From CAZFLM01 sp964519955 (GTDB taxonomy: Bacteria > Armatimonadota > Chthonomonadetes > Chthonomonadales > CAJBBX01), in assembly GCA_964519955.1 (NCBI GenBank), contig CAZFLM010000049.1, forward strand, positions 1 through 51,971: DNA of 51,971 nt, in the 5' to 3' direction. Made by a program: the position numbers and the translations under genes. Shown one piece after another: positions 1 to 7,439 of this stretch (within the stretch, counting starts at the first letter, position 1; each line of letters begins with the position of its first letter). The notes under the pieces were generated by a model that was not told the origin of the DNA, did no database searches, and saw nothing but the letters and a program-made list of their open reading frames with translations.

Positions 1-58
1 AGGTGGGTTTTCCGCCGTTGCGGTATTGCGGTGTTCCCGCCGCGGGGACGGCCCAGGA

Positions 59-100
59 CCACCTCACCCCCGGCCCCTCTCCTTCGCAAGGAGAGGGGAG
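59..100. repeat. CTCACCCC-type hairpin repeat, copy 1
   Basis: The stretch reads CCACCTCACCCC followed by a CCCCTCTCC / GGAGAGGGG inverted repeat. It is the first of several copies in the window (others at 1004-1097, 1169-1295, 1829-1955 and 7203-7439). It is non-coding. Related palindromic elements are widespread in GC-rich bacterial genomes; their function is not established here. Confidence 0.8.
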
Positions 101-200
101 CACCGTCTGCAGCCGCTCGCGCTCGATGTGGGGGCTTGTGCCCCTGCCGCTTGCAGGGGGAGGGGGCGGCGCGGCCTGCTCGTCGCCCCGATCGACCACT

Positions 201-266
201 GAACTTCCGCCGGTGTTCTACCGATGATTCGCGTCGATACATCGGTGAAACACCGGTGGCGGTTCG
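201..266 (+). promoter_or_regulatory. Long imperfect stem-loop upstream of the 303 gene
   Basis: Positions 210-226 and 240-256 are complementary at 15 of 17 positions, and weaker pairing extends to about 201 and 266. The loop is about 13 nt. The structure ends about 20 nt before the GGAGGAG ribosome site of the gene starting at 303, so it would lie in that gene's leader or separate it from upstream transcription. Whether it regulates anything is unknown. Confidence 0.4.
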
Positions 267-302
267 GCATTCGTTCGGGGCGCCGCGGAGGAGACGACGA
301 GG

Positions 303-962
303 ATGGCAAAGGCTTCCCTGTCCAGCACACTCGGGCGGCTGAGCGGCACGCTGGGCGAGCAGGTGTACGTGCTGAAGGATGGGCGGATCGTCGTGCGCCA
401 GAAGCCGACCTTCCGCATGCGCCCCACGGACAACCAGCGGACGAGCAACGAGCAGTTCCGCGCCGCCGCGGACGCCTGGAACGCGATGACGCGCGCCGAG
501 GTGGAGGAGTGGAACGCCTACGCGCGCAGCCTGACGCGGCACGACCCGGAGACCGGCGCGGCCTACCACCCCACCGGGCAGAACGTGTTCCTCGGCCTGG
601 CGCGCAAGTGGCTGCAGATGCACCCCGGCGAACCGCTCTCGCTCGCCCCGCCCACCGCCTCGTTCATCGGCGACGGCATCGCGATCGCGGTGGCAGGCGG
701 CACGGGCCAGGCCACGTTCACCGCGAGCGCCCCGAACTCCGACGGCACGTGGACGGAGCTGCTGGCCCAGCGCCTGGCCAACGAGCGCCGCGCCCCGAGC
801 CAGGCCTACCGCTCGCAGGGGTTCACGGTCTTCGCCCCGGGCGCCCTCAGCCACGCCATCGCCCTCGACCCCGGCTGGTACGCCCTGGCCTACCGCTTCG
901 CCAACCCCGCCACCGGCCAGGCGACGGAGGCCGCGCCGGTGGCGGTGGTGGAGGTGGGGTAG
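303..962 (+). CDS. DUF6266-like hypothetical protein, paralog A
   Basis: The 219-residue product has no signal peptide or membrane segment. It begins MAKASLSSTLGRLSGTLGEQVYVLKDGRIVVRQ, a short basic N-terminal module, then an alpha-helical stretch with an Ala/Trp-rich pattern (residues 50-85). A beta-rich C-terminal half follows, ending in PGWY..AYRF..PATGQATE. The same blocks recur in the protein encoded at 6259-6921 (TRHDP.TG, G.N.F..LA.K.LQ, GD.I, YRS.GF), so the two are clear paralogs. The overall layout resembles DUF6266-type proteins, which have no assigned function; that assignment is from memory of sequence style. GGAGGAG at 286-292 precedes the ATG. The two paralogs lie on either side of the NACHT gene and point towards it. 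Confidence 0.75.
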   Translation: MAKASLSSTLGRLSGTLGEQVYVLKDGRIVVRQKPTFRMRPTDNQRTSNEQFRAAADAWNAMTRAEVEEWNAYARSLTRHDPETGAAYHPTGQNVFLGLARKWLQMHPGEPLSLAPPTASFIGDGIAIAVAGGTGQATFTASAPNSDGTWTELLAQRLANERRAPSQAYRSQGFTVFAPGALSHAIALDPGWYALAYRFANPATGQATEAAPVAVVEVG

Positions 963-1003
963 CGATCGGTCGGCGACTGCCGAAAGTCTGAACGGCAAAA
1001 GGA

Positions 1004-1097
1004 CCACCTCACCCCTTAACCCCCTCTCCTTCGTAAGGAGAGGGGGAACCCGGCGCTCCCCTCTCCTTGAGAAGGAGAGGGGCTGGGGGTGAGGTGG
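1004..1097. repeat. CTCACCCC-type hairpin repeat, copy 2
   Basis: Bounded by CCACCTCACCCC on the left and GGGGTGAGGTGG on the right, which are inverted relative to each other. Two internal CCTCTCCTT...AAGGAGAGG hairpins lie inside. It follows the gene ending at 962 and may act as its transcription stop, but there is no T-tract. Confidence 0.8.
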
Positions 1098-1168
1098 ACG
1101 TTCGCCTTTGAGCCTGTCGCCCTCCGCCAACCAGCGCCATACCCGACTGTCGCGCATCGGTCGCCGGA

Positions 1169-1295
1169 CCACCTCACCCCCTAACCCCCTCTCCTTCGTA
1201 AGGAGAGGGGGAACCAGACCGCAGCGCTGGCGGCCCTGGCGACGCACAACGTGCTCCCCTCTCCTTGAGAAGGAGAGGGGCTGGGGGTGAGGTGG
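1169..1295. repeat. CTCACCCC-type composite repeat, copy 3 (identical to copy 4)
   Basis: Inverted CCACCTCACCCC/GGGGTGAGGTGG ends enclose two hairpins and a unique-looking core (GAACCAGACCGCAGCG...). The whole element is identical base for base to 1829-1955, 660 bp away. The two copies are direct repeats that bracket the DUF559 gene at 1340-1726. Confidence 0.85.
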
Positions 1296-1339
1296 CCGTT
1301 CGCCGTCGCCGGATCGGGGGTGAGGTCGCCGTCCGGCCT

Positions 1340-1726
1340 TCAGCCTTCCGCCGTCTCTCCGCCCGCGCCGCGGTCCGCCTCCGCGAGGATCGTGGCCAGC
1401 ACACCCTCCAGGTTCTCGCGCACCTCGGCATTGGTGAAGCGCAGGAAGCGGAAGCCGAGGCGCTCGATATGGGCCTGGCGCTCTGCGTCGTACTCCCGCG
1501 CCAGGTCGGGCTCGTGCGTGGGGCCGTCAAGCTCTATCGCCAGGGCGGCCGCCGGGCAGCAGAAGTCCAGCACGAACGGTCCCACGCTGTACTGCCGCCG
1601 GAACTTGTGGCCCCCGAGGCCGCGGTCGCGCAGATACCGCCACAGCAAGCGCTCCGCAGGCGGCACTTCCCGCCGCAGCAAGCGCCGCTTCTCCAACTGA
1701 TCGTGCCGGTTCCGGTGCAGCGTCAT
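1340..1726 (-). CDS. DUF559 (Vsr-like) endonuclease domain protein
   Basis: The product is a 128-residue single-domain protein. It shows the usual DUF559 order: RRLLRREVPPAERLLWRYLRDR, then GHKFRRQYSVGPFVLDFCCP, then LAIELDGPTH, then RLGFRFLRFTNAEVRENLEGVL. The FVLDF and IELDG acidic residues and the following R/F-rich strand fit the Vsr/PD-(D/E)XK nuclease fold of the family, so a DNA nick or cleavage activity is likely but unproven. I chose the ATG at 1726 because AGGAGG lies about 7 nt upstream; the frame stays open to 1837 without a ribosome site. The gene stands alone between identical repeat copies, as such genes often do, with no methylase nearby. Confidence 0.85.
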   Translation of the reverse strand: MTLHRNRHDQLEKRRLLRREVPPAERLLWRYLRDRGLGGHKFRRQYSVGPFVLDFCCPAAALAIELDGPTHEPDLAREYDAERQAHIERLGFRFLRFTNAEVRENLEGVLATILAEADRGAGGETAEG

Positions 1727-1828
1727 GGCTGTCCCTCCTGAAGGGCGATGGCTACGGCAAGACCACCTCACTCTTGAGCTGCTGTGGCGCAAAGACGACC
1801 CGGCCATTGGGCGGCTACGGTGGAAGAA

Positions 1829-1955
1829 CCACCTCACCCCCTAACCCCCTCTCCTTCGTAAGGAGAGGGGGAACCAGACCGCAGCGCTGGCGGCCCTGGC
1901 GACGCACAACGTGCTCCCCTCTCCTTGAGAAGGAGAGGGGCTGGGGGTGAGGTGG
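1829..1955. repeat. CTCACCCC-type composite repeat, copy 4
   Basis: Identical to 1169-1295 over its full length, with partial identity continuing about 10 bp further. Same orientation as that copy. Lies upstream of the DUF559 gene and downstream of the NACHT gene. Confidence 0.85.
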
Positions 1956-1990
1956 ACGTTCGCCGGGGCTGAGGCCGCCCTTCGCCCGCC

Positions 1991-2036
1991 TGCCGCTGCG
2001 CCTACCCCACCACCGACCAGGCGACGGAGGCGGTGG
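1991..2036 (+). pseudogene. 3' remnant of a third DUF6266-like gene
   Basis: These ~46 bases match the 3' coding end of the 303-962 gene (around 900-940, the codons for YRF..PATGQATE) at roughly four of five positions, including an uninterrupted CAGGCGACGGAGG. No open reading frame is left. The scrap begins just past repeat copy 4 and stops about 30 bp short of the NACHT gene's stop codon, which suggests that an older copy was cut away when the present arrangement formed. Confidence 0.5.
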
Positions 2037-2065
2037 CGACCGGCATGGCCGAGGCGGGCGAGCGC

Positions 2066-5000
2066 CTAGAACTCCACCCCCGGCACGTCCGCGGCGTCCT
2101 CCTGGGCTTGGACGAGGGTGCGGAGGGAGGTCCAGGCGGCGTCGCAGACGAGGGAGTCCTCATTCCGGACCGCCGCGCGCACCGCCTGCAGCGCCTCCGG
2201 CGAGCCCTGGCCGACCGGACCCAGCGCCCGGGCCGCCGCCCACTGCACGCTCGGATCGCCGTCCCGCATCGCCGCGAGCAGCGCCTGCAGCACTTCCGCC
2301 GAGCCCTGGCCCACCGAACCCAGCGCCCAGGCCGCCGCCTGCCGGACCGTCGAACTTGCGTGCCGCAGCGCCGCGAGCAGCGCCTGCAGCGCCTCCGCCG
2401 AGCCCTGGCCGACCGAACCCAGCGCCTGGGCCGCCGGGCACAACACGCTCGGATCGCCATCCTGCAGCGCCGCGAGCAGCGCCCTCAGCGCTTCCGCCGA
2501 GCCCTGGCCGACCATACCCAGCGCCCGGGCCGCCGCGAACCGCACGCTCGGATCGTCGTCCCGCAGCGCCGCGAGCAGCGCCTGCAGCGCTTCCGCCGAG
2601 CCCTGGCCCACCGAACCCAGCGCCCGGGTCGCCGCGCCCCGCACGCCCAAATGGTCGTCCCGCATCGCCGCGAGCAGCGCCTGCAGCGCCTCCGCCGAGC
2701 CCTGGCCCACCGGACCCAGCGCCCAGGCCGCCGCCTGCCGCACCTTGCCGTCGTTCTCCCGCATCGCTGCGAGCAGCACCTGCAGCGCTTCCGCCGAGCC
2801 CTGGCCCAGCGAGCCCGACGCCTCGCCCGCCGCGTACCGCACGTTCACATCGTTGTCCCGCAGCGCCGCGAGCGCCGCCTTCAGAGCCGCCGCCGAGCCC
2901 TGGCCCACCGGACCCAGCGCCCAGGCCGCCGCCTGCCGCACCTTGCCGTCGTTGTCCCCAAGCGCCGCAAGCACTGCCTGCAGCACCTCCGCCGAGCCCT
3001 GGCCGACCGAACCCAGCGCCCGGGCCGCGGCCCACCGTACGCTCGCATCCCGATCCCGCATTGCCGAGAGCAGCGCCTGCAGCGCTTCTGCCGAGCCCTG
3101 GCCGACCGAACCCAGCGCCTGTGCCGCCGCCTGCCGCACCAGCCGGCTCTCGTCGTGCATCGCCCCGAGCAGCGCCTGCAGCGCCCGCTGCCCCGCGGGC
3201 GTATGGCGCAGAGCAGCCAGCGCCTCCGCGGCGGCATCGGCCAGGGGCTTCGCCTCGTTAAAGTGACGCGGCTGGAGGCACATCGGGACCAGCGCGTCGG
3301 CTGCCGCCGCACCGAGCGCCGCGTCGTGCGCCTCGCAGTCGCCCAGGCAGCGCGCCGCCAGGAGGAGGTCTCGGTGGAGGATGTCCTCGTGCTCCGACGG
3401 CTCGTAGCCGGTCGCCCCGTCCGGGCCGTCGGGGTTCCAGATGGCGGCGCGGATGAGGGTAGCGGCGTCCGCCTTGGTGCGCGAGGCCACGGCCAGACGG
3501 ATGACCTCCTGCCAGCGCGAGCGGTGTCGCAAGCCGCGGATGAGCGCCGGCGCCCGCGAGAAGTCGGCGACCAGGTAGCGCGCCGCCCAGTACTCCTCGA
3601 ACGTGAGGTGGAGGAACGCGAACGTGCCCTCGCCGCGCTCCACCATCAGCCCGCAGTCGTGGCAGAGGCGGCGCCAGAAGTCCTCCACCCGCTCCCCGAC
3701 GGCGGCGCTCCGTGGCGGCAGGTGCTCCTGCTCGGCGCAGATGCGGCGGAGCTGCTCCTCGGCCTCGGCGCGAGTGATGAGGCCCGTGTCCTTGTTCGCG
3801 TGCATCCAGAAGGCCAGCGGCGCGAGCAGGGCGTCGGCCTCGGGCATCCGGACCACGCGTGCGTCGGGCCCCGCCTGCGCCAAGCGCCAGCCCTCCAGCA
3901 GCGCCCGCGACGCCTCCTCGTACAGCTCCACGCGGCGGTCCGGCAGGCGCTTGCCGGCGCGCTGGATGATGCAGAGCACGAAGAGCAGCAGCGGGTTCAC
4001 GGCCAGCCGCCGCACGCCGTCGTCCTTGTCGATGGCTGCGAGGATCTGGTCGATGTCCGGCTGGGCGATGGCCGCGATCGACGCGTCCGCCAGACCGGGC
4101 GACTGCATCCGCTGGTACGCGACCTCGCGGCGGCGCACGAACCGCCCGATCTGCTCGCGGTCCATGTCGCACAGCGTCACTTGCGCGAAGCCCGGTCCGA
4201 GCCGGCACGTCTGGTAGCCGACGATGCGGCTCGTGACCAGCACCCGGCTCTTCCCGCCGACGCCCAGCGCGAAGTCGTCCACCTTCCGCGCGATGTCCGC
4301 CCGGGCCGCGTCGCCGGTCACCTCGTCCAGCCCGTCGAGGATGACGAGCGCCGTGCCGTCGGCCAGCGCCCGCTCGAAGAGCGCCGTCGCCTCGCTCTCC
4401 GATAGCCCCGACTCCTTGCGCGCCGTGTGCAGGAAGTCGCTCAGGCGGCAGGCGCCGTTGCCCCGCAGCGCCTCGGCGTACTCGGAGACGCGCACGAGGA
4501 TGGGCAGGCACGCCCGGCCGTAGTCCTCGTCCGCCGGCTCGTCGGGAGCGGCGCCCTCTGGCACGGGGATCAGCGGTGGGGTGACGAGCACGCTCTCCCG
4601 CGCCGCCAGCGCCGCCGCCGCGAAGTGGCGCGCCAGGTAGCGCGTGAGCACCGTCTTGCCGGCCCCCGGATCGCCCAGGACCACCACGTGCTGGGACTCG
4701 CGCAGCGCCTGGGGAAGCGGGAGGCGACCTACGCGCGTTCGGCGCTCAATGCCGGACATCGGGTCGCACTCGGCGTCCTCTTCGCCTCTGCGCGCCGGGT
4801 CGCGCTGGGTGTCGTCGCCGCCCCCGGCAGCCGTGCGGACCGCCAGAGGTGGCACGTGCAGCACCATCTCGCGCACCTCCCGCTCGCCTGTGAGCGACAC
4901 GTACACCTGGTCCAGCGGCAGCGCGCCGAGCTTGGACGCGTCCATTACGCCGCGCGTCTCCAGGTTCTCCCACCGGTCCCGCACGTACTGCAGGTAGCGC

Positions 5001-6070
5001 GTGCGGATGGCGTCGAGATCGAGTGCGGCGGCGGGCTTGCGGGCGTTGGAGCGGGAGCGGGCGGGTGCGGCGGGCTTGGGCGCCGCCACCGTCAGCGTGA
5101 ACGGGTATCCACCGAGCGCCGCCGTGTCGACATCCTCGCGCCAGGCGTCCTTCTTGTCGCTCCAGCACCGGAGGAACACCACGCCCGCGCCGGTCTCCGT
5201 GTCGTACCGGACGTAGTTGTAGGCGTTCGTGTAGAGCGGGCGATCGGCGTTGCGCTTCTCGAAGGAGGACCCCGCGGGGACGACGACGCACTCGCCCTGC
5301 GTGCCGGAGACCTTCTCCACGCTCGCGTTGTGAGCGTGGCCGCGCAGGATGAAGTCGCAGTCCTTCCGCATCCGCGCCTCGACCTTGTTCCGGTCGAAGT
5401 CGGCCAGCCAATCGAAGGGGTGGTGCATCAGCCCGATGCGCACATCGGCCTCGGCCAGCTTGTCCAGCGCCATCTTGGCTTGGTGCTCGCCCGCTGTCAG
5501 CACGCCCTTGTCGTCAGGCTCGCCCTTCGGGTCCTTCCTGCGCGCGCACGTCAGCGCCGAGTTCAGCCCGGCGATGCCCACCTTGACGCCGCGCACCTCC
5601 ACGACACGCGCATCGCCATAGCTGCCGAACCCGCCCGCGCCGAGCCTGCCCACCACCGCCTCGTAGGCGCTGAAGGGCCTCACAAGGTCGCCACGCAGCT
5701 CGGCCTCGTAGAACCAGTCATGCGCCGCCGCCTCGTCCGCGAACGGTGTGCTCAGTTGCACCGGAAGCCGGCGGTGGAGTTTCCAGTCCTGGTCGTGGTT
5801 GCCGGGGACGAGGAAGAGCTGGCTCGCCTTCACGCCTGCCTCCGCGAGCACGCGCTGGAGGAAGCCATCGGTCGCCTGCGCGAGCTGCGCCGCCGTGCCC
5901 TGGCCGCTCAGGTCGCCGGTGAAGAACACGAAGTCGAGGTCCTTCAGGGCGGGATCGATCGTCGCTCGCTCGCGGATGTCCTTGAGCAGCGCGTCGCAGA
6001 CGACATCGCGGTCGAAGCGGGGGTCGCCCTGGTGCCAGTCGGAGAGGTGAAGCCACGTGATGATCGCCAT
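2066..6070 (-). CDS. Metallophosphoesterase-NACHT-HEAT repeat protein (candidate STAND defence protein)
   Basis: 1334 residues in three parts. Residues 1-255 form a calcineurin-like metallophosphoesterase with D11-W-H13, GD 52-53, GNHD 90-93, HH 216-217 and GHAH 244-247, so the two-metal site looks intact. Residues 455-860 form a NACHT-type NTPase: Walker A GDPGAGKT 466-473, Walker B LVILDGLDE 575-583, sensor VLVTSR 610-615, then NPLLL, LPDRRVELYEE and a winged-helix end HLTFEEYWAARYL. Residues 961-1323 are eleven 33-residue HEAT-like repeats (LQALLAAMRD.D.SVR.AAA.ALG.VGQGS). This is the effector-switch-sensor plan of bacterial STAND/NLR-like antiphage proteins, where the C-terminal repeats bind a trigger and the N-terminal enzyme is released. 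Role and target are inference. GGGAG sits 6 nt before the ATG. The gene has no partner in an operon; a terminator at 6203-6232 separates it from the gene upstream. Confidence 0.9.
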   Translation of the reverse strand: MAIITWLHLSDWHQGDPRFDRDVVCDALLKDIRERATIDPALKDLDFVFFTGDLSGQGTAAQLAQATDGFLQRVLAEAGVKASQLFLVPGNHDQDWKLHRRLPVQLSTPFADEAAAHDWFYEAELRGDLVRPFSAYEAVVGRLGAGGFGSYGDARVVEVRGVKVGIAGLNSALTCARRKDPKGEPDDKGVLTAGEHQAKMALDKLAEADVRIGLMHHPFDWLADFDRNKVEARMRKDCDFILRGHAHNASVEKVSGTQGECVVVPAGSSFEKRNADRPLYTNAYNYVRYDTETGAGVVFLRCWSDKKDAWREDVDTAALGGYPFTLTVAAPKPAAPARSRSNARKPAAALDLDAIRTRYLQYVRDRWENLETRGVMDASKLGALPLDQVYVSLTGEREVREMVLHVPPLAVRTAAGGGDDTQRDPARRGEEDAECDPMSGIERRTRVGRLPLPQALRESQHVVVLGDPGAGKTVLTRYLARHFAAAALAARESVLVTPPLIPVPEGAAPDEPADEDYGRACLPILVRVSEYAEALRGNGACRLSDFLHTARKESGLSESEATALFERALADGTALVILDGLDEVTGDAARADIARKVDDFALGVGGKSRVLVTSRIVGYQTCRLGPGFAQVTLCDMDREQIGRFVRRREVAYQRMQSPGLADASIAAIAQPDIDQILAAIDKDDGVRRLAVNPLLLFVLCIIQRAGKRLPDRRVELYEEASRALLEGWRLAQAGPDARVVRMPEADALLAPLAFWMHANKDTGLITRAEAEEQLRRICAEQEHLPPRSAAVGERVEDFWRRLCHDCGLMVERGEGTFAFLHLTFEEYWAARYLVADFSRAPALIRGLRHRSRWQEVIRLAVASRTKADAATLIRAAIWNPDGPDGATGYEPSEHEDILHRDLLLAARCLGDCEAHDAALGAAAADALVPMCLQPRHFNEAKPLADAAAEALAALRHTPAGQRALQALLGAMHDESRLVRQAAAQALGSVGQGSAEALQALLSAMRDRDASVRWAAARALGSVGQGSAEVLQAVLAALGDNDGKVRQAAAWALGPVGQGSAAALKAALAALRDNDVNVRYAAGEASGSLGQGSAEALQVLLAAMRENDGKVRQAAAWALGPVGQGSAEALQALLAAMRDDHLGVRGAATRALGSVGQGSAEALQALLAALRDDDPSVRFAAARALGMVGQGSAEALRALLAALQDGDPSVLCPAAQALGSVGQGSAEALQALLAALRHASSTVRQAAAWALGSVGQGSAEVLQALLAAMRDGDPSVQWAAARALGPVGQGSPEALQAVRAAVRNEDSLVCDAAWTSLRTLVQAQEDAADVPGVEF
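2102..3190 (-). repeat. Eleven 99-bp tandem repeats encoding HEAT units
   Basis: Eleven consecutive 99-bp units lie inside the NACHT gene, each encoding a 33-residue helix pair that ends in GQGS (the last unit is degenerate). The unit boundaries fall on the same codon phase, so gain or loss of units keeps the frame. Variable positions cluster in the D.D.SVR..A turn, as expected for a binding surface built by repeats. Confidence 0.85.
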
Positions 6071-6202
6071 CGGTGCTCCCAGTCCACGTCTCGGAGGATG
6101 GTGCGGCGGTGCGCAACGGTACGCACGTCAGGTATTCGACGCACGGCGCGGGAGTCCTGCGAGGCTTCGCGGGCTGCAGGGAGATGGGGCAGCGAACAGA
6201 AA

Positions 6203-6232
6203 GCCCCCTCGCCAAACCTCCAGCGAGGGGGC
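6203..6232 (-). terminator. Intrinsic terminator after the 6259-6921 gene
   Basis: A perfect 10-bp stem (GCCCCCTCGC with GCGAGGGGGC) closes a 10-nt loop. On the minus strand it is followed by TTTCTGTT, a short U-tract. It lies 27 nt past the stop codon at 6259 and isolates the NACHT gene from transcription started upstream. Confidence 0.8.
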
Positions 6233-6258
6233 CTAAGCACCAGCGTCGCGGCTGGGTT

Positions 6259-6921
6259 CTACGTCACCTGCACGGCCGGGAGGGTGAGCATCTCGGTGGC
6301 CTGGCCGGTGGCCACGCTGACGAACCGGTACGCGGGCACGTACCAGCCCGCGGCGACCGCCACGTCCTTCGTGAGCGTGCTGGAGCCGAACGCGTTGAAC
6401 CCCTTGCTGCGGTAGCCGTTCGGGCTGGGCGTCCGGTTCTGGGAGGGCAGGTGCTGCAGCAGCATCTCCACCCGCGTCAGGATCGTGTCGGGGCCGGAGG
6501 CGGTGAAGGTGACCTTGCCCGCCGAGGCTGCCGCGGTGAGCGTGATGTCGTCGCCGGTGAAGCTGGTCTCCGGCGGAGTGAGGGGGATGTCGCCTTCCGG
6601 GGTCACCTGGAGGAACTTGGCTGCGAGTTCCGTGAAGGCGTTGATGCCGGGAAGCGTGTAGGACCCGCCGGTCACCGGGTCGTGTCGGGTGATGGTGGCG
6701 CCGTACGCGGTCCAGGCGGCGGCCTGCGTGGGCGTCAGCGCCTCGTAGGCCGCCGCTGCCTTGCTCAGGTACAGTCGCGATGCCCGCTGTGCCGTCGTCT
6801 TGGGGTTCCTGACGAGGCTCCTGATGCGGATCGTTGCGCCGTTGCGGGCGCGAGTGAACACGTTCGTCCCAATCTTGCCGCGGATCTCCTGCACATCCGC
6901 GCTGTAGGCGACTTTGGCCAT
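6259..6921 (-). CDS. DUF6266-like hypothetical protein, paralog B
   Basis: The 220-residue product is a paralog of the protein at 303-962. Shared blocks include MAK, TRHDPVTG, LPGINAFTELAAKFLQ, SFTGDDITL, TFTASGPD, GYRSKGFNAFGS and AGWYVPAYRFVSVATGQATE. Its N-terminus (IRGKIGTNVFTRARNGATIRIRSLVRNPKTTAQRASR) is basic and is the part most like DUF6266 proteins. There is no signal peptide and no catalytic motif that I recognise. A GGGAGG ribosome site precedes the ATG. It has its own terminator, and a perfect 6+6 dyad (6986-7001) lies in its upstream region, so it is probably a separately controlled single gene. Function unknown. Confidence 0.75.
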   Translation of the reverse strand: MAKVAYSADVQEIRGKIGTNVFTRARNGATIRIRSLVRNPKTTAQRASRLYLSKAAAAYEALTPTQAAAWTAYGATITRHDPVTGGSYTLPGINAFTELAAKFLQVTPEGDIPLTPPETSFTGDDITLTAAASAGKVTFTASGPDTILTRVEMLLQHLPSQNRTPSPNGYRSKGFNAFGSSTLTKDVAVAAGWYVPAYRFVSVATGQATEMLTLPAVQVT

Positions 6922-6985
6922 CGTGGGCCTCCCTTTCCGCGCGGAGGCGCATGGTGTGTTTGAGTACGAGGCTCGCCCTCCACGC

Positions 6986-7001
6986 TAGACAACCATGTCT
7001 A
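6986..7001. promoter_or_regulatory. TAGACA-N4-TGTCTA operator-like dyad
   Basis: A perfect 6-bp inverted repeat with a 4-nt spacer lies in a locally AT-richer stretch upstream of the 6259-6921 gene. A possible -10 (GATAAT, minus strand, 7014-7009) lies just upstream of it, so a repressor bound here would sit over the start of transcription. No regulator gene for it is recognised nearby. Confidence 0.4.
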
Positions 7002-7202
7002 TGTCGCCATTATCGGCAGCTTAGAATCAGGTCTATAGCCATGATTTCAACCATTCCGCACCTTCTGCAAGACAAGCGGCGCGGGGTAGGGGAGCGCGGC
7101 GCTCGTGGAGGGTGAGGTCGCCGTTCGCCGTCGACGCCTTCTCCTCGTCGCCCGCCTCTGGTGCTATGGCGGCGGGCGCGAGGGTGGCGAAGGGCGCAGA
7201 AC

Positions 7203-7439
7203 CCACCTCACCCCCAGAACCCCTTACCTTTCTAGGGCGAGGGGGCACGGTGTTCGCCTCATCGAGCGCGAGCGGCTGCAGACGGCGCTCCCCTCTCCTT
7301 ACGAAGGAGAGGGGCCGGCGGTGAGGTGGTGCTCCCCTCTCCTTACGAAGGAGAGAGTCTGGGGGTGAGGTTGGCTTTGGCTGGGGGTGAGGTCGCGCTC
7401 CCCTCTCCTTACGAAGGAGAGGGGCTGGGGGTGAGGTCG
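7203..7439. repeat. Cluster of CTCACCCC-type hairpin repeats, copies 5 onwards
   Basis: Three CCCTCTCCTTACGAAGGAGAG hairpin units with GGGGGTGAGG ends follow each other, preceded by an inverted CACCTCACCCCC end. The array overlaps the last codons of the sensor kinase gene: its stop codon (7409-7411) is the loop of the last hairpin. Confidence 0.8.

Noticed and set aside
2102..3190. Possible CRISPR or other direct-repeat array
   Set aside because: The 99-bp periodic repeats have no spacer/repeat split and encode HEAT units in a continuous frame.
2033..4405. Long plus-strand open frame opposite the NACHT gene
   Set aside because: It is Arg/His/Leu-rich with no domain features; it is an antisense shadow of GC-rich repeat coding.
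303..6921. Prophage origin for the left island
   Set aside because: Despite DUF6266-like proteins that can look phage-associated, no integrase, capsid, terminase, tail or lysis gene is present.
7033..7248. Short minus-strand frame in the repeat region
   Set aside because: It consists of repeat-derived codons and lacks a ribosome site.
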